From UMGS1370 sp046957575 (GTDB taxonomy: Bacteria; Bacillota; Clostridia; Lachnospirales; Lachnospiraceae), in the NCBI GenBank assembly GCA_046957575.1, contig JBKUOG010000011.1, positions 46,059 to 110,058 of the forward strand: a stretch of DNA of 64,000 nt, given 5' to 3'. Of the stretch, positions 22,593-31,150 are shown piece by piece. A program made the position numbers and the translations under genes. How positions within the stretch are numbered: the stretch's first letter is position 1; every line of letters begins with the position of its first letter. The notes under the pieces were generated by a model. That model worked only from the letters and a program-made list of their open reading frames with translations, was not told where the DNA came from and made no database searches.

Positions 22593-23836
22593 TTAACAAG
22601 GATCTGTCCATTGATTTTTTGGGAGTTCATTTTGAAAATCCATTTTGTTTATCTTCATCTCCGGTAGGAAACTGTTACGATATGTGCAAGAAAGCATATG
22701 ATACCGGATGGGGCGGCGTTGTGTTTAAGACCATTGGTCCGAAGCATTTCCTGATTGACGAGGTTTCTCCGCGATTTGCAGCGCTTACAAAAGAAGGAAC
22801 GCCGTTTGTCGGCTTTAAGAATATGGAACAGATAGCAGAACACCCTCTGGAAGAAAACCTGGCGGATGTAAAGCGTCTGAAAGAAGAATATCCGGATAAG
22901 GTTCTGATTGCATCCATTATGGGAACCAATGAGGAAGACTGGGTAGAATTAGCGCGCCTTGTAACAGAAGCCGGTGCGGATATGATAGAAATGAATTTGT
23001 CCTGTCCGCAAATGACGTCCCATGATATGGGTTCTGATGTAGGAACCAATCCAGAACTGTGCCGGAAATACTGCGCAGCAGTAAAGAGAGGTTCTTCTCT
23101 TCCAGTTCTGGCAAAAATGACGCCGAATATTACCGACATGGTTGGAGTCGCAAAAGCCTGTCTGGAAGGCGGAGCAGACGGCATTTCTGCGATAAATACA
23201 GTAAAATCCATTACGGACGTGGATCTGGACCGGAAGATTGGTATGCCAATTATTAATGGAAAATCTTCTGTTTCCGGATATTCTGGAAAAGCAGTAAAGC
23301 CCATTGCCCTTCGGTTCCTTCAGCAGCTTAGAACGGCAGAAGGCCTGGAGGATCTTCCAATTTCCGGAATTGGCGGAATCGAGACCTGGGAAGATGCTGC
23401 AGAGTTTATTCTTCTGGGAGCTTCTACCCTGCAGGTTACCACTGCGATTATGCAGTACGGCTATCGGATTGTCGAGGACATGAAAAATGGCCTGATGCAT
23501 TACATGGAAGAACAGGGAGTGGAACATTTAAGTCAGCTGGTGGGACTGGCAAACCAGAATATTATCCCGGCAGAGAATCTGGACAGAGACTATATTGTAT
23601 ATCCAAAGATTAATGAAGAACAGTGTATTGGATGCGGGCGCTGTGTGATTTCCTGTTATGACGGCGCACATCAGGCTATGGAGTGGGAGGAAAAGACCCG
23701 TAAGCCTAACTGCAATACCGATAAGTGCGTAGGATGCCACCTTTGCGCGCTGATTTGTCCGGTTCATGCGATTTCCAAGGGAGAAGTGGTAATGAAGCCA
23801 GGAAGAATGGGAAGCCCGCAGGATAAGAAGGTGTGA
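22589..23836 (+). CDS. preA: Dihydropyrimidine dehydrogenase subunit PreA
   Basis: The FMN-containing pyrimidine-binding subunit, 415 aa. It opens with a DHODH-like barrel (ENPFCLSSSPVGNCY, IEMNLSCPQMTSHDMG, LAKMTPNITDM, ISGIGGIETWEDAAEF) and ends with two 4Fe-4S motifs, CIGCGRCVISC and CVGCHLCALICP, at about residues 347-395. It closely resembles E. coli PreA as I recall it. Neither dihydropyrimidinase nor beta-ureidopropionase is encoded nearby, so the reaction may run as reduction of uracil only or be completed elsewhere in the genome. Confidence 0.92.
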   Translation: MINKDLSIDFLGVHFENPFCLSSSPVGNCYDMCKKAYDTGWGGVVFKTIGPKHFLIDEVSPRFAALTKEGTPFVGFKNMEQIAEHPLEENLADVKRLKEEYPDKVLIASIMGTNEEDWVELARLVTEAGADMIEMNLSCPQMTSHDMGSDVGTNPELCRKYCAAVKRGSSLPVLAKMTPNITDMVGVAKACLEGGADGISAINTVKSITDVDLDRKIGMPIINGKSSVSGYSGKAVKPIALRFLQQLRTAEGLEDLPISGIGGIETWEDAAEFILLGASTLQVTTAIMQYGYRIVEDMKNGLMHYMEEQGVEHLSQLVGLANQNIIPAENLDRDYIVYPKINEEQCIGCGRCVISCYDGAHQAMEWEEKTRKPNCNTDKCVGCHLCALICPVHAISKGEVVMKPGRMGSPQDKKV

Positions 23837-23840
23837 TAAT

Positions 23841-24323
23841 ATGAAAGATACTTCCGGACATTGCAGAGATACTTACAAATGCGCATTTGCGACAGCGTTT
23901 CTCTGTATGATTTGGATGGCAGCAGCAGGTCTTTTAAAATTACCTGGATGGGCAGGCTTTGCCGGATGTACGGCATACTTTGCGGCACCAGGAAAAGGGA
24001 TAAAAAGTCTGCCGAAGACCTTTGCCTGTGTGGGAAGCGGAATTTTGTATGCATCCCTTTCCCTTCTTTTCTCCGGAATCATACCTGGTCAGGCGGCAGG
24101 GCTGTTTCTGACATTCCTTACTACGTTTCTGATGTGTGCGGCTGGAAACAGCAGTATCCTTGGGTTTGTACCGGGAGCTTTTATCGGTTCTTTTTCAACC
24201 TTTGCATCACAAGGGGATATAAGAGCAATTGCTGCAATTTTAATAGGGGTTTTTCTGGGACTGGCTTGTGACAGCTTTGGAAAAGCACTGTGCGGCAGAA
24301 AAGATAAATGTGCTGTGAGATGA
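23841..24323 (+). CDS. DUF1097 integral membrane protein
   Basis: A 160 aa protein with about four to five membrane segments and small-residue-rich helices, e.g. LPGWAGFAGCTAYFAAPGKG and IAAILIGVFLGLACDSFGKA. It matches the DUF1097 (YcdZ-like) pattern of putative small transporters. It begins 4 bp after preA, so it is in the same operon and may move a pyrimidine or reduced product; this is inferred only from position. A perfect terminator follows. Confidence 0.75.
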   Translation: MKDTSGHCRDTYKCAFATAFLCMIWMAAAGLLKLPGWAGFAGCTAYFAAPGKGIKSLPKTFACVGSGILYASLSLLFSGIIPGQAAGLFLTFLTTFLMCAAGNSSILGFVPGAFIGSFSTFASQGDIRAIAAILIGVFLGLACDSFGKALCGRKDKCAVR

Positions 24324-24336
24324 CAGCTGAAATGGC

Positions 24337-24364
24337 TAGGGGCGCTGCGAATGCAGCGCCCCTA
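24337..24364. terminator. Bidirectional 12-bp terminator hairpin between the preTA operon and purC
   Basis: TAGGGGCGCTGC (24337-24348) pairs perfectly with GCAGCGCCCCTA (24353-24364) over a GAAT tetraloop. It separates convergent genes and would serve both. U-runs are poor on both sides. Confidence 0.75.
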
Positions 24365-24379
24365 TAAAATATAGACAGA

Positions 24380-25063
24380 TTACTTTCCTAAGATAATGGA
24401 GGTCAGTTCCATTGGATCTACGATCTTGCCGTCTTTGTAAACACGCATATTGCCGCTGGCAATTTCGTCAATCAGGATAACTTCGCCGTTGTTGTAGCCA
24501 AACTCAAACTTGATGTCATAGAGCTTTAAGTCCTTCTTAGCCAGGTCGTCTGCAACGATCTTGGTAATCTTTAAAGTCTGCTCCTTCATGGACTCGAACA
24601 TTTCCTTAGTCATAACATTTAAAGCAACCAGGCCCTCGCAGGTAACCAGCGGATCGCAGCGGTCATCGTCTTTGAAAGTTGCCTCTACATAACCGCCTGG
24701 AAGCTCGGTACCATCTTCAATGTATGCGCCGTAGCGGCGGATGAAGCTTCCGGTTGCAACTAAACGGCAGATAACCTCAAGACCTTTGCCGAATACAGTA
24801 GCAGGAAGAACTTCCATAGTTGCGTCATCTAAGTTTGCGCTTACATAATGGGTCTTGATTCCAGCCTCTTTTAACAGTTCAAAGAAATGGATGGAGGTCT
24901 CTAAATTGGCCTTTCCGATTCCTTCAATGGTTAAACCTACAGAATTTTCGCCTGGATCGAATACGCCGTCTTTTCCGGTGCAGTCGTCCTTAAACTTTAA
25001 TAATACATTGCCGTTGTCTAACTGAAATACATCTTTGGTTTTGCCTTCGTATAATTTCTTCAT
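24380..25063 (-). CDS. purC: Phosphoribosylaminoimidazole-succinocarboxamide synthase
   Basis: SAICAR synthetase of purine synthesis, 227 aa. It starts MKKLYEGKTKDVFQL and has the family motifs VGLTIEGIGKANLETSIHF broken around residue 45 and the C-terminal LIDEIASGNMRVYK. The start at 25063 follows GGAGGT; the longer in-frame start at 25117 has no ribosome site. It stands alone without other pur genes, so its expression is set by its own upstream region, where a 14 bp palindrome lies in the leader. Confidence 0.95.
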   Translation of the reverse strand: MKKLYEGKTKDVFQLDNGNVLLKFKDDCTGKDGVFDPGENSVGLTIEGIGKANLETSIHFFELLKEAGIKTHYVSANLDDATMEVLPATVFGKGLEVICRLVATGSFIRRYGAYIEDGTELPGGYVEATFKDDDRCDPLVTCEGLVALNVMTKEMFESMKEQTLKITKIVADDLAKKDLKLYDIKFEFGYNNGEVILIDEIASGNMRVYKDGKIVDPMELTSIILGK

Positions 25064-25079
25064 ATTGACCTCCGCATAA

Positions 25080-25093
25080 AAGTTTATAAACTT
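25080..25093. promoter_or_regulatory. Perfect 14-bp palindrome in the purC leader
   Basis: AAGTTTATAAACTT is fully self-complementary and lies 17-30 bp upstream of the purC start codon, just 5' of its ribosome site. It may be an operator or simply AT-rich symmetry. It does not look like a PurR box (CGAA-type) as I know it. Confidence 0.35.
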
Positions 25094-25328
25094 AAGTACA
25101 GCATCAGTGTAGCACAAAATGAAACAGAATACTATATTTTTATTTTGATAAAATTATTTCAAAAAAAACAGATAATTTTCGCTGTTTTTCACAAAAACAG
25201 GATGAGTTCTATCTTCTTATAAATAAATTTACGGAAAGATTATTAACAGTACTTATGAATAAAAACCAAAGATAATATTAAAAAAATCATAAGGAATATT
25301 ACAATATTATAAAAGATTTGGAATTGTA
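25094..25328. other. AT-rich divergent gap between purC and the lipoprotein gene
   Basis: There is no gene here. Three arms, AAAAACAG (25164-25171), CTGTTTTT (25182-25189) and AAAAACAG (25193-25200), give two mutually exclusive 8 bp hairpins. A second AT-rich palindrome AATATT-AC-AATATT lies near 25295. Very low G+C compared with the coding flanks. Confidence 0.45.
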
Positions 25329-25357
25329 TTGAAAAAGAAAACGGGCTGCGTTATAAT
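25329..25357 (+). promoter_or_regulatory. Near-consensus sigma-A promoter for the lipoprotein gene
   Basis: TTGAAA (25329-25334), 17 bp spacer, TATAAT (25352-25357). The preceding sequence is very A/T-rich, which could act as an UP element. Confidence 0.75.
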
Positions 25358-25412
25358 GCCACCTTGTAACACGACAACATAAGTTTTGCTAGAAAGAAAA
25401 GAGGAGATTATT

Positions 25413-26030
25413 ATGAGAAAATTGGCATTAGCAGTTACCATTGGAGCAGCTTGTTTAGGCATTGCAGCATGCAGTCAGAGCGCAGAGACTACTACAGATA
25501 CCTCTGCTTCCCAGGCAACCGAAGGGGCTGAGACAACCGAGGCAACTAAGGAAGAGACAGAAAGCGAAAGCACAGAGACAGAATCTTCTGAAGAGGAGAG
25601 TGCGACAGAGACAGAGACAAAAGAGTCTGAGAATGCAGACGCAGAAGTTTCTGAAGCTTCCGAATCTACCGGAGCAGAGCAGGCTGGCCTGGATAATTTC
25701 TCTGTAGATATGGAAACCGTAGCTGCAATGGGAAAAGACATTAAGGCAGCAGTAGAAGCAAAAGACTTAGATGCTCTTGCAGAGCTGACTTCTTACCCAG
25801 TATATGTAGGATTAGAAGGTGTAAAGGGAGTTGAGACAAAAGAGGACTTCCTTGCATTAGGAGCAGACGCTGTTTTCACAGACGAACTGGTTCAGTCTGT
25901 AACCGGAGCAGATGAGACTGCATTAGAAGCAAGCAAAGCAGGATTTACATTATCTTCCGGCGATTCTTCTGCCAACGTTATTTTCGGCGTAGTGGACGGA
26001 GAATTAAAGGTTACCGGAATTAATTACTAA
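25413..26030 (+). CDS. Secreted lipoprotein with an acidic Ser/Thr/Glu linker
   Basis: A 205 aa protein with a signal peptide and lipobox LGIAAC, lipidated Cys20. Residues about 21-95 are almost entirely Thr, Ser, Glu and Ala (many TE and SE repeats), a flexible wall-spanning linker. Residues about 100-205 form a compact domain (VDMETVAAMGKDIKAAVEAKD onward) whose helix-then-strand pattern, with LDALAELTSYPVYVG, is reminiscent of NTF2/SnoaL-like folds. The start at ATG 25413 follows GAGGAG; it is preferred to the longer in-frame start at 25386. It is monocistronic, between a strong promoter and a bidirectional terminator. Function unknown. Confidence 0.8.
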   Translation: MRKLALAVTIGAACLGIAACSQSAETTTDTSASQATEGAETTEATKEETESESTETESSEEESATETETKESENADAEVSEASESTGAEQAGLDNFSVDMETVAAMGKDIKAAVEAKDLDALAELTSYPVYVGLEGVKGVETKEDFLALGADAVFTDELVQSVTGADETALEASKAGFTLSSGDSSANVIFGVVDGELKVTGINY

Positions 26031-26060
26031 TCATCATAGAACAGATAATCGGATGACAAA

Positions 26061-26093
26061 AAAGGTGCGCAGGCAATATGCTTGCGCACCTTT
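26061..26093. terminator. Bidirectional terminator between the lipoprotein gene and icd
   Basis: AAAGGTGCGCA (26061-26071) pairs with TGCGCACCTTT (26083-26093), an 11 bp perfect stem with A-rich 5' and T-ending 3' flanks, suited to both converging genes. Confidence 0.82.
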
Positions 26094-26111
26094 CGTGACG
26101 TAGAGATTGTT

Positions 26112-27311
26112 TTATGCCAGACGGGCTGCAATTGCCTGGATAAACTGCTGGCTGTTTAATACGGTAGGATGCTTCATGATGGTAATCAGGGCTAAATCTT
26201 TGGTCATGGAACCGCTCTCAATGGTGTCTAAGGTAGCCTGCTCCAGCTTATCGGCAAATGCCATTAGTTCTGGATTGCCGTCTAACTCTCCGCGCTTTCT
26301 TAAAGCGCCGGACCATGCGAAAATAGTAGCAACAGAGTTGGTAGAGGTTTCTTCGCCGGCCAGATGTTTGTAGTAGTGGCGCTGTACCGTACCATGGGCT
26401 GCTTCGTATTCATAATATCCTTCTGGAGAAACCAGAACCGATGTCATCATGGCCAGAGAACCGAAGGCAGAAGAAATCATGTCGCTCATAACGTCACCGT
26501 CGTAGTTTTTGCAGGCCCATATGTAACCGCCTTCGGATTTCATAACCCTGGCTACGGCGTCGTCAATTAAGGTATAAAAATAAGTAATGCCAGCTTCTTT
26601 GAATTTTTCTGCATACTCTGCATCAAAAATCTCCTGGAAAATATCTTTAAAGGTGTGATCGTATTTTTTGGAAATGGTATCTTTGGTCGCAAACCACAGA
26701 TCCTGCTTCACATCTAATGCATAATTAAAGCAGCTTCTTGCAAAACTTTCAATAGAAGCGGAGATGTTATGCATACCCTGGATAATGCCCGGATCGTCAA
26801 ATTCGTGGATGGTTTCCCGAAGCGTTGTTCCGTCGGCTGCTGTATAAACCAGCTCGGCCTTTCCTGCTGCCGGAATTTTCATTTCTACGCCTTTATATAC
26901 GTCGCCGTATGCATGTCTGGCAATGGTAATCGGCTTTTTCCAGTTTTTTACACAAGGTTCGATGCCTTTTACCACAATAGGGCTGCGGAATACGGTTCCA
27001 TCTAAAATAGCGCGGATAGTTCCGTTGGGGCTTTTCCACATTTCTTTTAAATTGTATTCTTTTACTCTGGCTGCGTTAGGAGTAATGGTAGCGCATTTTA
27101 CAGCAACACCGTATTTTTTGGTAGCCAGGGCAGAGTCGATAGTTACCTGATCGTTGGTAGCATCTCTGTTTTCCAGACCTAAATCATAATATTCTGTTTT
27201 TAAATCAATAAAAGGAAGTAAGAGTTCTTCTTTAATCATCTTCCAGAGGATTCGGGTCATTTCGTCCCCATCCATTTCAACCAGGGGAGTGGTCATTTTT
27301 ATTTTTTCCAT
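26112..27311 (-). CDS. icd: Isocitrate dehydrogenase (NADP type, eukaryotic-like subfamily)
   Basis: Oxidatively decarboxylates isocitrate to 2-oxoglutarate. The 399 aa protein starts MEKIKMTTPLVEMDGDEMTRI, a signature of the homodimeric subfamily shared with eukaryotic cytosolic/mitochondrial IDH rather than the E. coli type. Substrate-binding segments include SPNGTIRAILDGTVFR, and the Asp residues are in DDAVARVMKSEGGYIWACKN. The ribosome site AGGAGGT lies just upstream of 27311. With gltA at 1.7 kb it supplies glutamate precursors. It is alone in its transcription unit. Confidence 0.93.
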   Translation of the reverse strand: MEKIKMTTPLVEMDGDEMTRILWKMIKEELLLPFIDLKTEYYDLGLENRDATNDQVTIDSALATKKYGVAVKCATITPNAARVKEYNLKEMWKSPNGTIRAILDGTVFRSPIVVKGIEPCVKNWKKPITIARHAYGDVYKGVEMKIPAAGKAELVYTAADGTTLRETIHEFDDPGIIQGMHNISASIESFARSCFNYALDVKQDLWFATKDTISKKYDHTFKDIFQEIFDAEYAEKFKEAGITYFYTLIDDAVARVMKSEGGYIWACKNYDGDVMSDMISSAFGSLAMMTSVLVSPEGYYEYEAAHGTVQRHYYKHLAGEETSTNSVATIFAWSGALRKRGELDGNPELMAFADKLEQATLDTIESGSMTKDLALITIMKHPTVLNSQQFIQAIAARLA

Positions 27312-27448
27312 GAAAAACCTCCTGTGTTTATTAATTTGAATAGTTACAGTTTACTACAAAAAGGGAAAATTGTACAGAAGGATTGTTTTGCATAATCAGT
27401 GGGATTCGGCGCACACTAACAGGAAGAAAACCATGAAAGGAGACAGGT

Positions 27449-28153
27449 ATGAGCAGTCCTAAACCGGAGAAAGAGACAGAGAAAAAAGAAGTAGAAGAAA
27501 AAGAAAATCAGATAATGGAAGATTTGGGGCAGATGTGCCTTAAAAACAGCAAAAGCTGCCACAATATCCACCTGCTTTCCATCATAGGGGAAGTGGAAGG
27601 CCATGAAAATCTGTCAGGGAACAGCAAAGCTACAAAATACGACCATGTGCTTCCCAAATTGGCGGAAATCGAAGATGACAAAGAAGTAGAGGGACTTCTG
27701 GTGCTGCTAAATACATCCGGAGGAGACGTGGACGCAGGACTTGCGATTGCGGAGATGATTGCGTCTCTAAGCATTCCGACCGTATCCCTGGTGTTGGGGG
27801 GAAGTCACTCCATTGGGGTGCCTCTGGCAGTGGCTTCCGACTATTCCTTTATTGTCCCAACAGGAACGATGATGATTCATCCGGTCAGAATGAGCGGGAT
27901 GGTCATAGGAGCGTCTCAGACCTATGAGTATTTCGACATGATTCAGGATCGGATTTTAAGTTTTGTGTCCTCCCATTCCAGAATCAGTTATGAAAAATTA
28001 AAGCGGCTGATGCACAATACGGAAATGCTGACCAGAGATTTAGGTACGGTTTTGGTGGGACGGGAGACAGTAGAGGCAGGATTGATTGAGGAAGTAGGCG
28101 GAATAAAAGAAGCCTTAAAAAAACTTCATCAGATGATAGAGGATGAGACATAA
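27449..28153 (+). CDS. ClpP-like serine protease, TepA type
   Basis: A 234 aa protein with a charged N-terminal tail (about residues 1-30, many Lys/Glu) followed by a ClpP/crotonase-like fold. Catalytic candidates are the Ser in GGSHSIG, the His in MMIHPV and the Asp in TRDLGT, in the ClpP order. Relatives next to ftsK/spoIIIE are called TepA (translocation-enhancing protein) in Bacillus. It starts 98 bp before the ftsK gene, which has its own promoter in the gap. No ClpX-type ATPase is adjacent, so it likely acts without a partner or with one elsewhere. Confidence 0.82.
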   Translation: MSSPKPEKETEKKEVEEKENQIMEDLGQMCLKNSKSCHNIHLLSIIGEVEGHENLSGNSKATKYDHVLPKLAEIEDDKEVEGLLVLLNTSGGDVDAGLAIAEMIASLSIPTVSLVLGGSHSIGVPLAVASDYSFIVPTGTMMIHPVRMSGMVIGASQTYEYFDMIQDRILSFVSSHSRISYEKLKRLMHNTEMLTRDLGTVLVGRETVEAGLIEEVGGIKEALKKLHQMIEDET

Positions 28154-28161
28154 CCGCAGAC

Positions 28162-28190
28162 TTGCAAATTTTTTGAAATTTTTGTATACT
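28162..28190 (+). promoter_or_regulatory. Sigma-A promoter for ftsK
   Basis: TTGCAA (28162-28167), 17 bp spacer, TATACT (28185-28190). A small GGCAAA...TTTGCC hairpin (28201-28219) lies in the leader before the ribosome site GTAGGAGGC. Confidence 0.6.
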
Positions 28191-28250
28191 ATCAACAATG
28201 GGCAAATTTGGTTTTTGCCTGATTAGGAAGATAGTAGGAGGCATCATTTC

Positions 28251-31124
28251 GTGTCAGAAACGAAAAAGACAAAGAAACCATCACAAACCAATACGAGAAA
28301 GCCAGGGCGTCCAAAAAAATCTCCAGAACCTCAATATGATGAGGGAGCAGAGGTGATACGGGCCGAGGTCTTTATTATCAGTTCTTTTGTAGTGGCAGTG
28401 TTACTGTTTTTAAGCAATTTTAATTTGTGCGGCGCAGTAGGCCAGGTATTAAAAAGCGCACAGCTTGGTCTGTTTGGAAGCGTGGGATATCTGGTTCCCA
28501 TTTTCCTATTTATTGGAACCTGTTTTGCTCTTTCCAACAGAGGAAATGTGCGGGCTACGCTGAAACTTTGCGCGGCTGTGGGCGCTGCGCTTATTTTGTG
28601 CGGCTTTTTCCAGCTTCTTTTCGGGGGAAAAGAGACTGGGGAGATAGGATTTTTACAATATTATCAGTTATCTGCCGCTACCGGAAAGGGAGGCGGTCTG
28701 GCAGGCGGTCTTCTGGCAGGCGGTCTGACATCGGTAATAGGAAAGGCAGGCGCCTATGTGGTATTAATTGCCCTGTTGATTATCTGCGTTGTCTGCATTA
28801 CAGAAAAATCTGTCGTAAAAGCTATGAAAAACGGAGGAGACAAGGCGTATCATTATGCAAAAGAGGATATAGACAGACGGCGGGAAATCCATGCGGAGCG
28901 GCAGGAGGAAAGACGGATTCGGAGAGAACAGAGGGTTAGCGGAGTAGATTTAAATGCCACAAAAATAGACGATCCGGCCGATGCGCCCTTATGTACTGAT
29001 GCGCCCATCCGTTCCATGTTTGATCCAGTTCCTGAGCCGCCGTCTTTAGAGGAGATGCTAAAGAGGGCAGAAGAAGACAAAAAGCTGGAGAGCAGGCAGA
29101 CAAAATGGAAAGAGGAGCAGCAGGAGATAAACCAGGAAGAAGAGGCAGAGCCAAAACAGGAAAAACCCAATCCGGTTTTTTCTTCTGCAGATGTATTTAC
29201 CGGGAAAATCGCATACTCAGAAGAAAAAACAGTGTCTCAGGAAGAACTGGATATCCCGCCTTTTGAGGAAGATGGATTGGAAACAGGAAATGGTTCCCTT
29301 TCATTTGTTGCGCCTAAAAATACCAGCACACTGACAGAGATGGATCTGCTGCAAGAAACTGGAGATGAGTATCGTCTGGACAAAGAAAACCATGGCATCA
29401 ATTATGAAGGGGAGTTTGACGCTTTGCCTGTAAAAGAGGAAGTGCCTTCTTCCATTATTATGGACGAAGAGGAAACGCCGCTTATGGACTCTGTTTTTGT
29501 GCCGGAAGGGGAAAAACGAGTGGTCACTGCTACTGGAAAAGTAATTGAGAGTGAGACCGAACTTCTCCAAAAGAAGCTGGAAAAGCGGAGGGAAGAGGTT
29601 AAAGAAGAAGGCAGTTCCCAGGCAGCGGTAGCCATGGAAGCTAAGGAAAAAATTGAGGAAGTCCACAAAGAATACATATTCCCGCCTACCAGCCTTTTGA
29701 AAAAAGGGAACAAAAACACTGCCTTTTCCGAACAGGAATATAAGGATACGGCAATTAAACTGCAGCAGACGCTGCGGGATTTCGGTGTGGGAGTGACGGT
29801 TACCAATATCAGCTGCGGGCCATCTGTCACCCGGTATGAGCTTCACCCGGAACAGGGAGTGAAGGTCAGTAAAATCGTGGCTTTGGCAGATGACATCAAA
29901 CTAAGCCTGGCAGCAGCGGATATCCGCATTGAAGCGCCGATTCCCGGCAAATCTGCAGTGGGAATAGAGGTGCCCAATAAAGAAAACAACATTGTATACT
30001 TAAGGGATTTATTTGAATCAGAAGAATTTAAAAATCACTCTTCCCGGCTGGCCTTTGCAGTAGGTAAAGATATTGGCGGACAGACTGTAGTCACCGATAT
30101 TGCCAAGATGCCCCACCTTTTGATTGCCGGCGCCACCGGATCCGGTAAATCTGTGTGCATCAATACACTGATCATGAGCATTATTTACAAGGCTAATCCA
30201 GATGATGTAAAACTGATTATGGTTGACCCAAAGGTAGTAGAGCTAAGCGTTTACAACGGCATTCCTCATCTGCTGATTCCGGTTGTGACAGATCCGAAAA
30301 AAGCGTCCGGGGCGTTAAACTGGGCAGTGGCGGAGATGACAGACCGTTACAAGAAATTTGCAGAATACGGAGTCAGGGATCTAAAAGGGTACAATGCCCG
30401 CGTAGAAAATATTCAGGATATTGAGGATGATAAAAAACCGAAAAAGATGCCGCAGATTGTTATTATTGTAGATGAGTTGGCGGATCTTATGATGGTGTCA
30501 CCAGGAGAGGTAGAAGATTCTATCTGCCGTCTGGCCCAGCTTGCACGTGCAGCAGGCATTCATCTGGTCATTGCTACCCAGCGGCCGTCTGTCAATGTTA
30601 TTACAGGACTTATCAAGGCCAATGTGCCGTCCCGAATCGCATTTGCCGTTTCATCAGGAGTGGATTCCCGGACTATTATTGATATGAACGGTGCGGAAAA
30701 GCTGTTGGGAAAGGGCGATATGCTGTTTTATCCGTCTGGTATGCCAAAGCCTCAGCGTGTTCAGGGCGCTTTTGTCTCGGACAGCGAAGTAGCCCAGGTA
30801 GTCGAATTTTTAAGCAAACAGGAACTGGGAACTCCGTACAGCCCGGATGTGGAGCAGCAGATCGCAAAAGGCCCCCAGGGCGGTGCAGGAGGCGGCGACA
30901 GCAGGGATGAGTATTTTGCTCAGGCGGCAAAATTTATCATAGAAAAAGACAAGGCTTCTATCGGAATGCTCCAGCGGGTGTTTAAAATTGGATTTAACCG
31001 GGCGGCCCGCATTATGGATCAGCTGGCGGAAGCCGGAGTAGTAGGAGAGGAAGAAGGCACAAAACCGCGGAAGGTCCTCATGTCCATGGAGCAGTTTGAA
31101 GAACTGATGGAACTGGGCGGTTGA
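28251..31124 (+). CDS. ftsK: FtsK/SpoIIIE DNA translocase
   Basis: Pumps chromosomal DNA through the division or sporulation septum. The 957 aa protein has about four membrane helices in residues 40-190, a long acidic/charged linker (about 200-480), then the alpha/beta motor with Walker A GATGSGKS (residues 627-634) and Walker B VIIVDELADLM, and the C-terminal gamma winged helix for KOPS/SRS recognition (DKASIGMLQRVFKIG onward). GTG 28251 is the start, with GTAGGAGGC upstream. The long linker is a usual variable region of the family. fhs follows 26 bp later. Confidence 0.95.
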   Translation: MSETKKTKKPSQTNTRKPGRPKKSPEPQYDEGAEVIRAEVFIISSFVVAVLLFLSNFNLCGAVGQVLKSAQLGLFGSVGYLVPIFLFIGTCFALSNRGNVRATLKLCAAVGAALILCGFFQLLFGGKETGEIGFLQYYQLSAATGKGGGLAGGLLAGGLTSVIGKAGAYVVLIALLIICVVCITEKSVVKAMKNGGDKAYHYAKEDIDRRREIHAERQEERRIRREQRVSGVDLNATKIDDPADAPLCTDAPIRSMFDPVPEPPSLEEMLKRAEEDKKLESRQTKWKEEQQEINQEEEAEPKQEKPNPVFSSADVFTGKIAYSEEKTVSQEELDIPPFEEDGLETGNGSLSFVAPKNTSTLTEMDLLQETGDEYRLDKENHGINYEGEFDALPVKEEVPSSIIMDEEETPLMDSVFVPEGEKRVVTATGKVIESETELLQKKLEKRREEVKEEGSSQAAVAMEAKEKIEEVHKEYIFPPTSLLKKGNKNTAFSEQEYKDTAIKLQQTLRDFGVGVTVTNISCGPSVTRYELHPEQGVKVSKIVALADDIKLSLAAADIRIEAPIPGKSAVGIEVPNKENNIVYLRDLFESEEFKNHSSRLAFAVGKDIGGQTVVTDIAKMPHLLIAGATGSGKSVCINTLIMSIIYKANPDDVKLIMVDPKVVELSVYNGIPHLLIPVVTDPKKASGALNWAVAEMTDRYKKFAEYGVRDLKGYNARVENIQDIEDDKKPKKMPQIVIIVDELADLMMVSPGEVEDSICRLAQLARAAGIHLVIATQRPSVNVITGLIKANVPSRIAFAVSSGVDSRTIIDMNGAEKLLGKGDMLFYPSGMPKPQRVQGAFVSDSEVAQVVEFLSKQELGTPYSPDVEQQIAKGPQGGAGGGDSRDEYFAQAAKFIIEKDKASIGMLQRVFKIGFNRAARIMDQLAEAGVVGEEEGTKPRKVLMSMEQFEELMELGG

Positions 31125-31150
31125 GAATAAAACATACAGGAGGATGAAGG

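Noticed and set aside
22675..23304. 209-codon open frame on the - strand
   Set aside because: It is fully inside preA, which matches its family end to end; the antisense frame has no ribosome site or family match.
29301..29846. 181-codon open frame on the - strand
   Set aside because: Lies in the ftsK linker, a low-complexity charged region that often leaves the reverse strand open.
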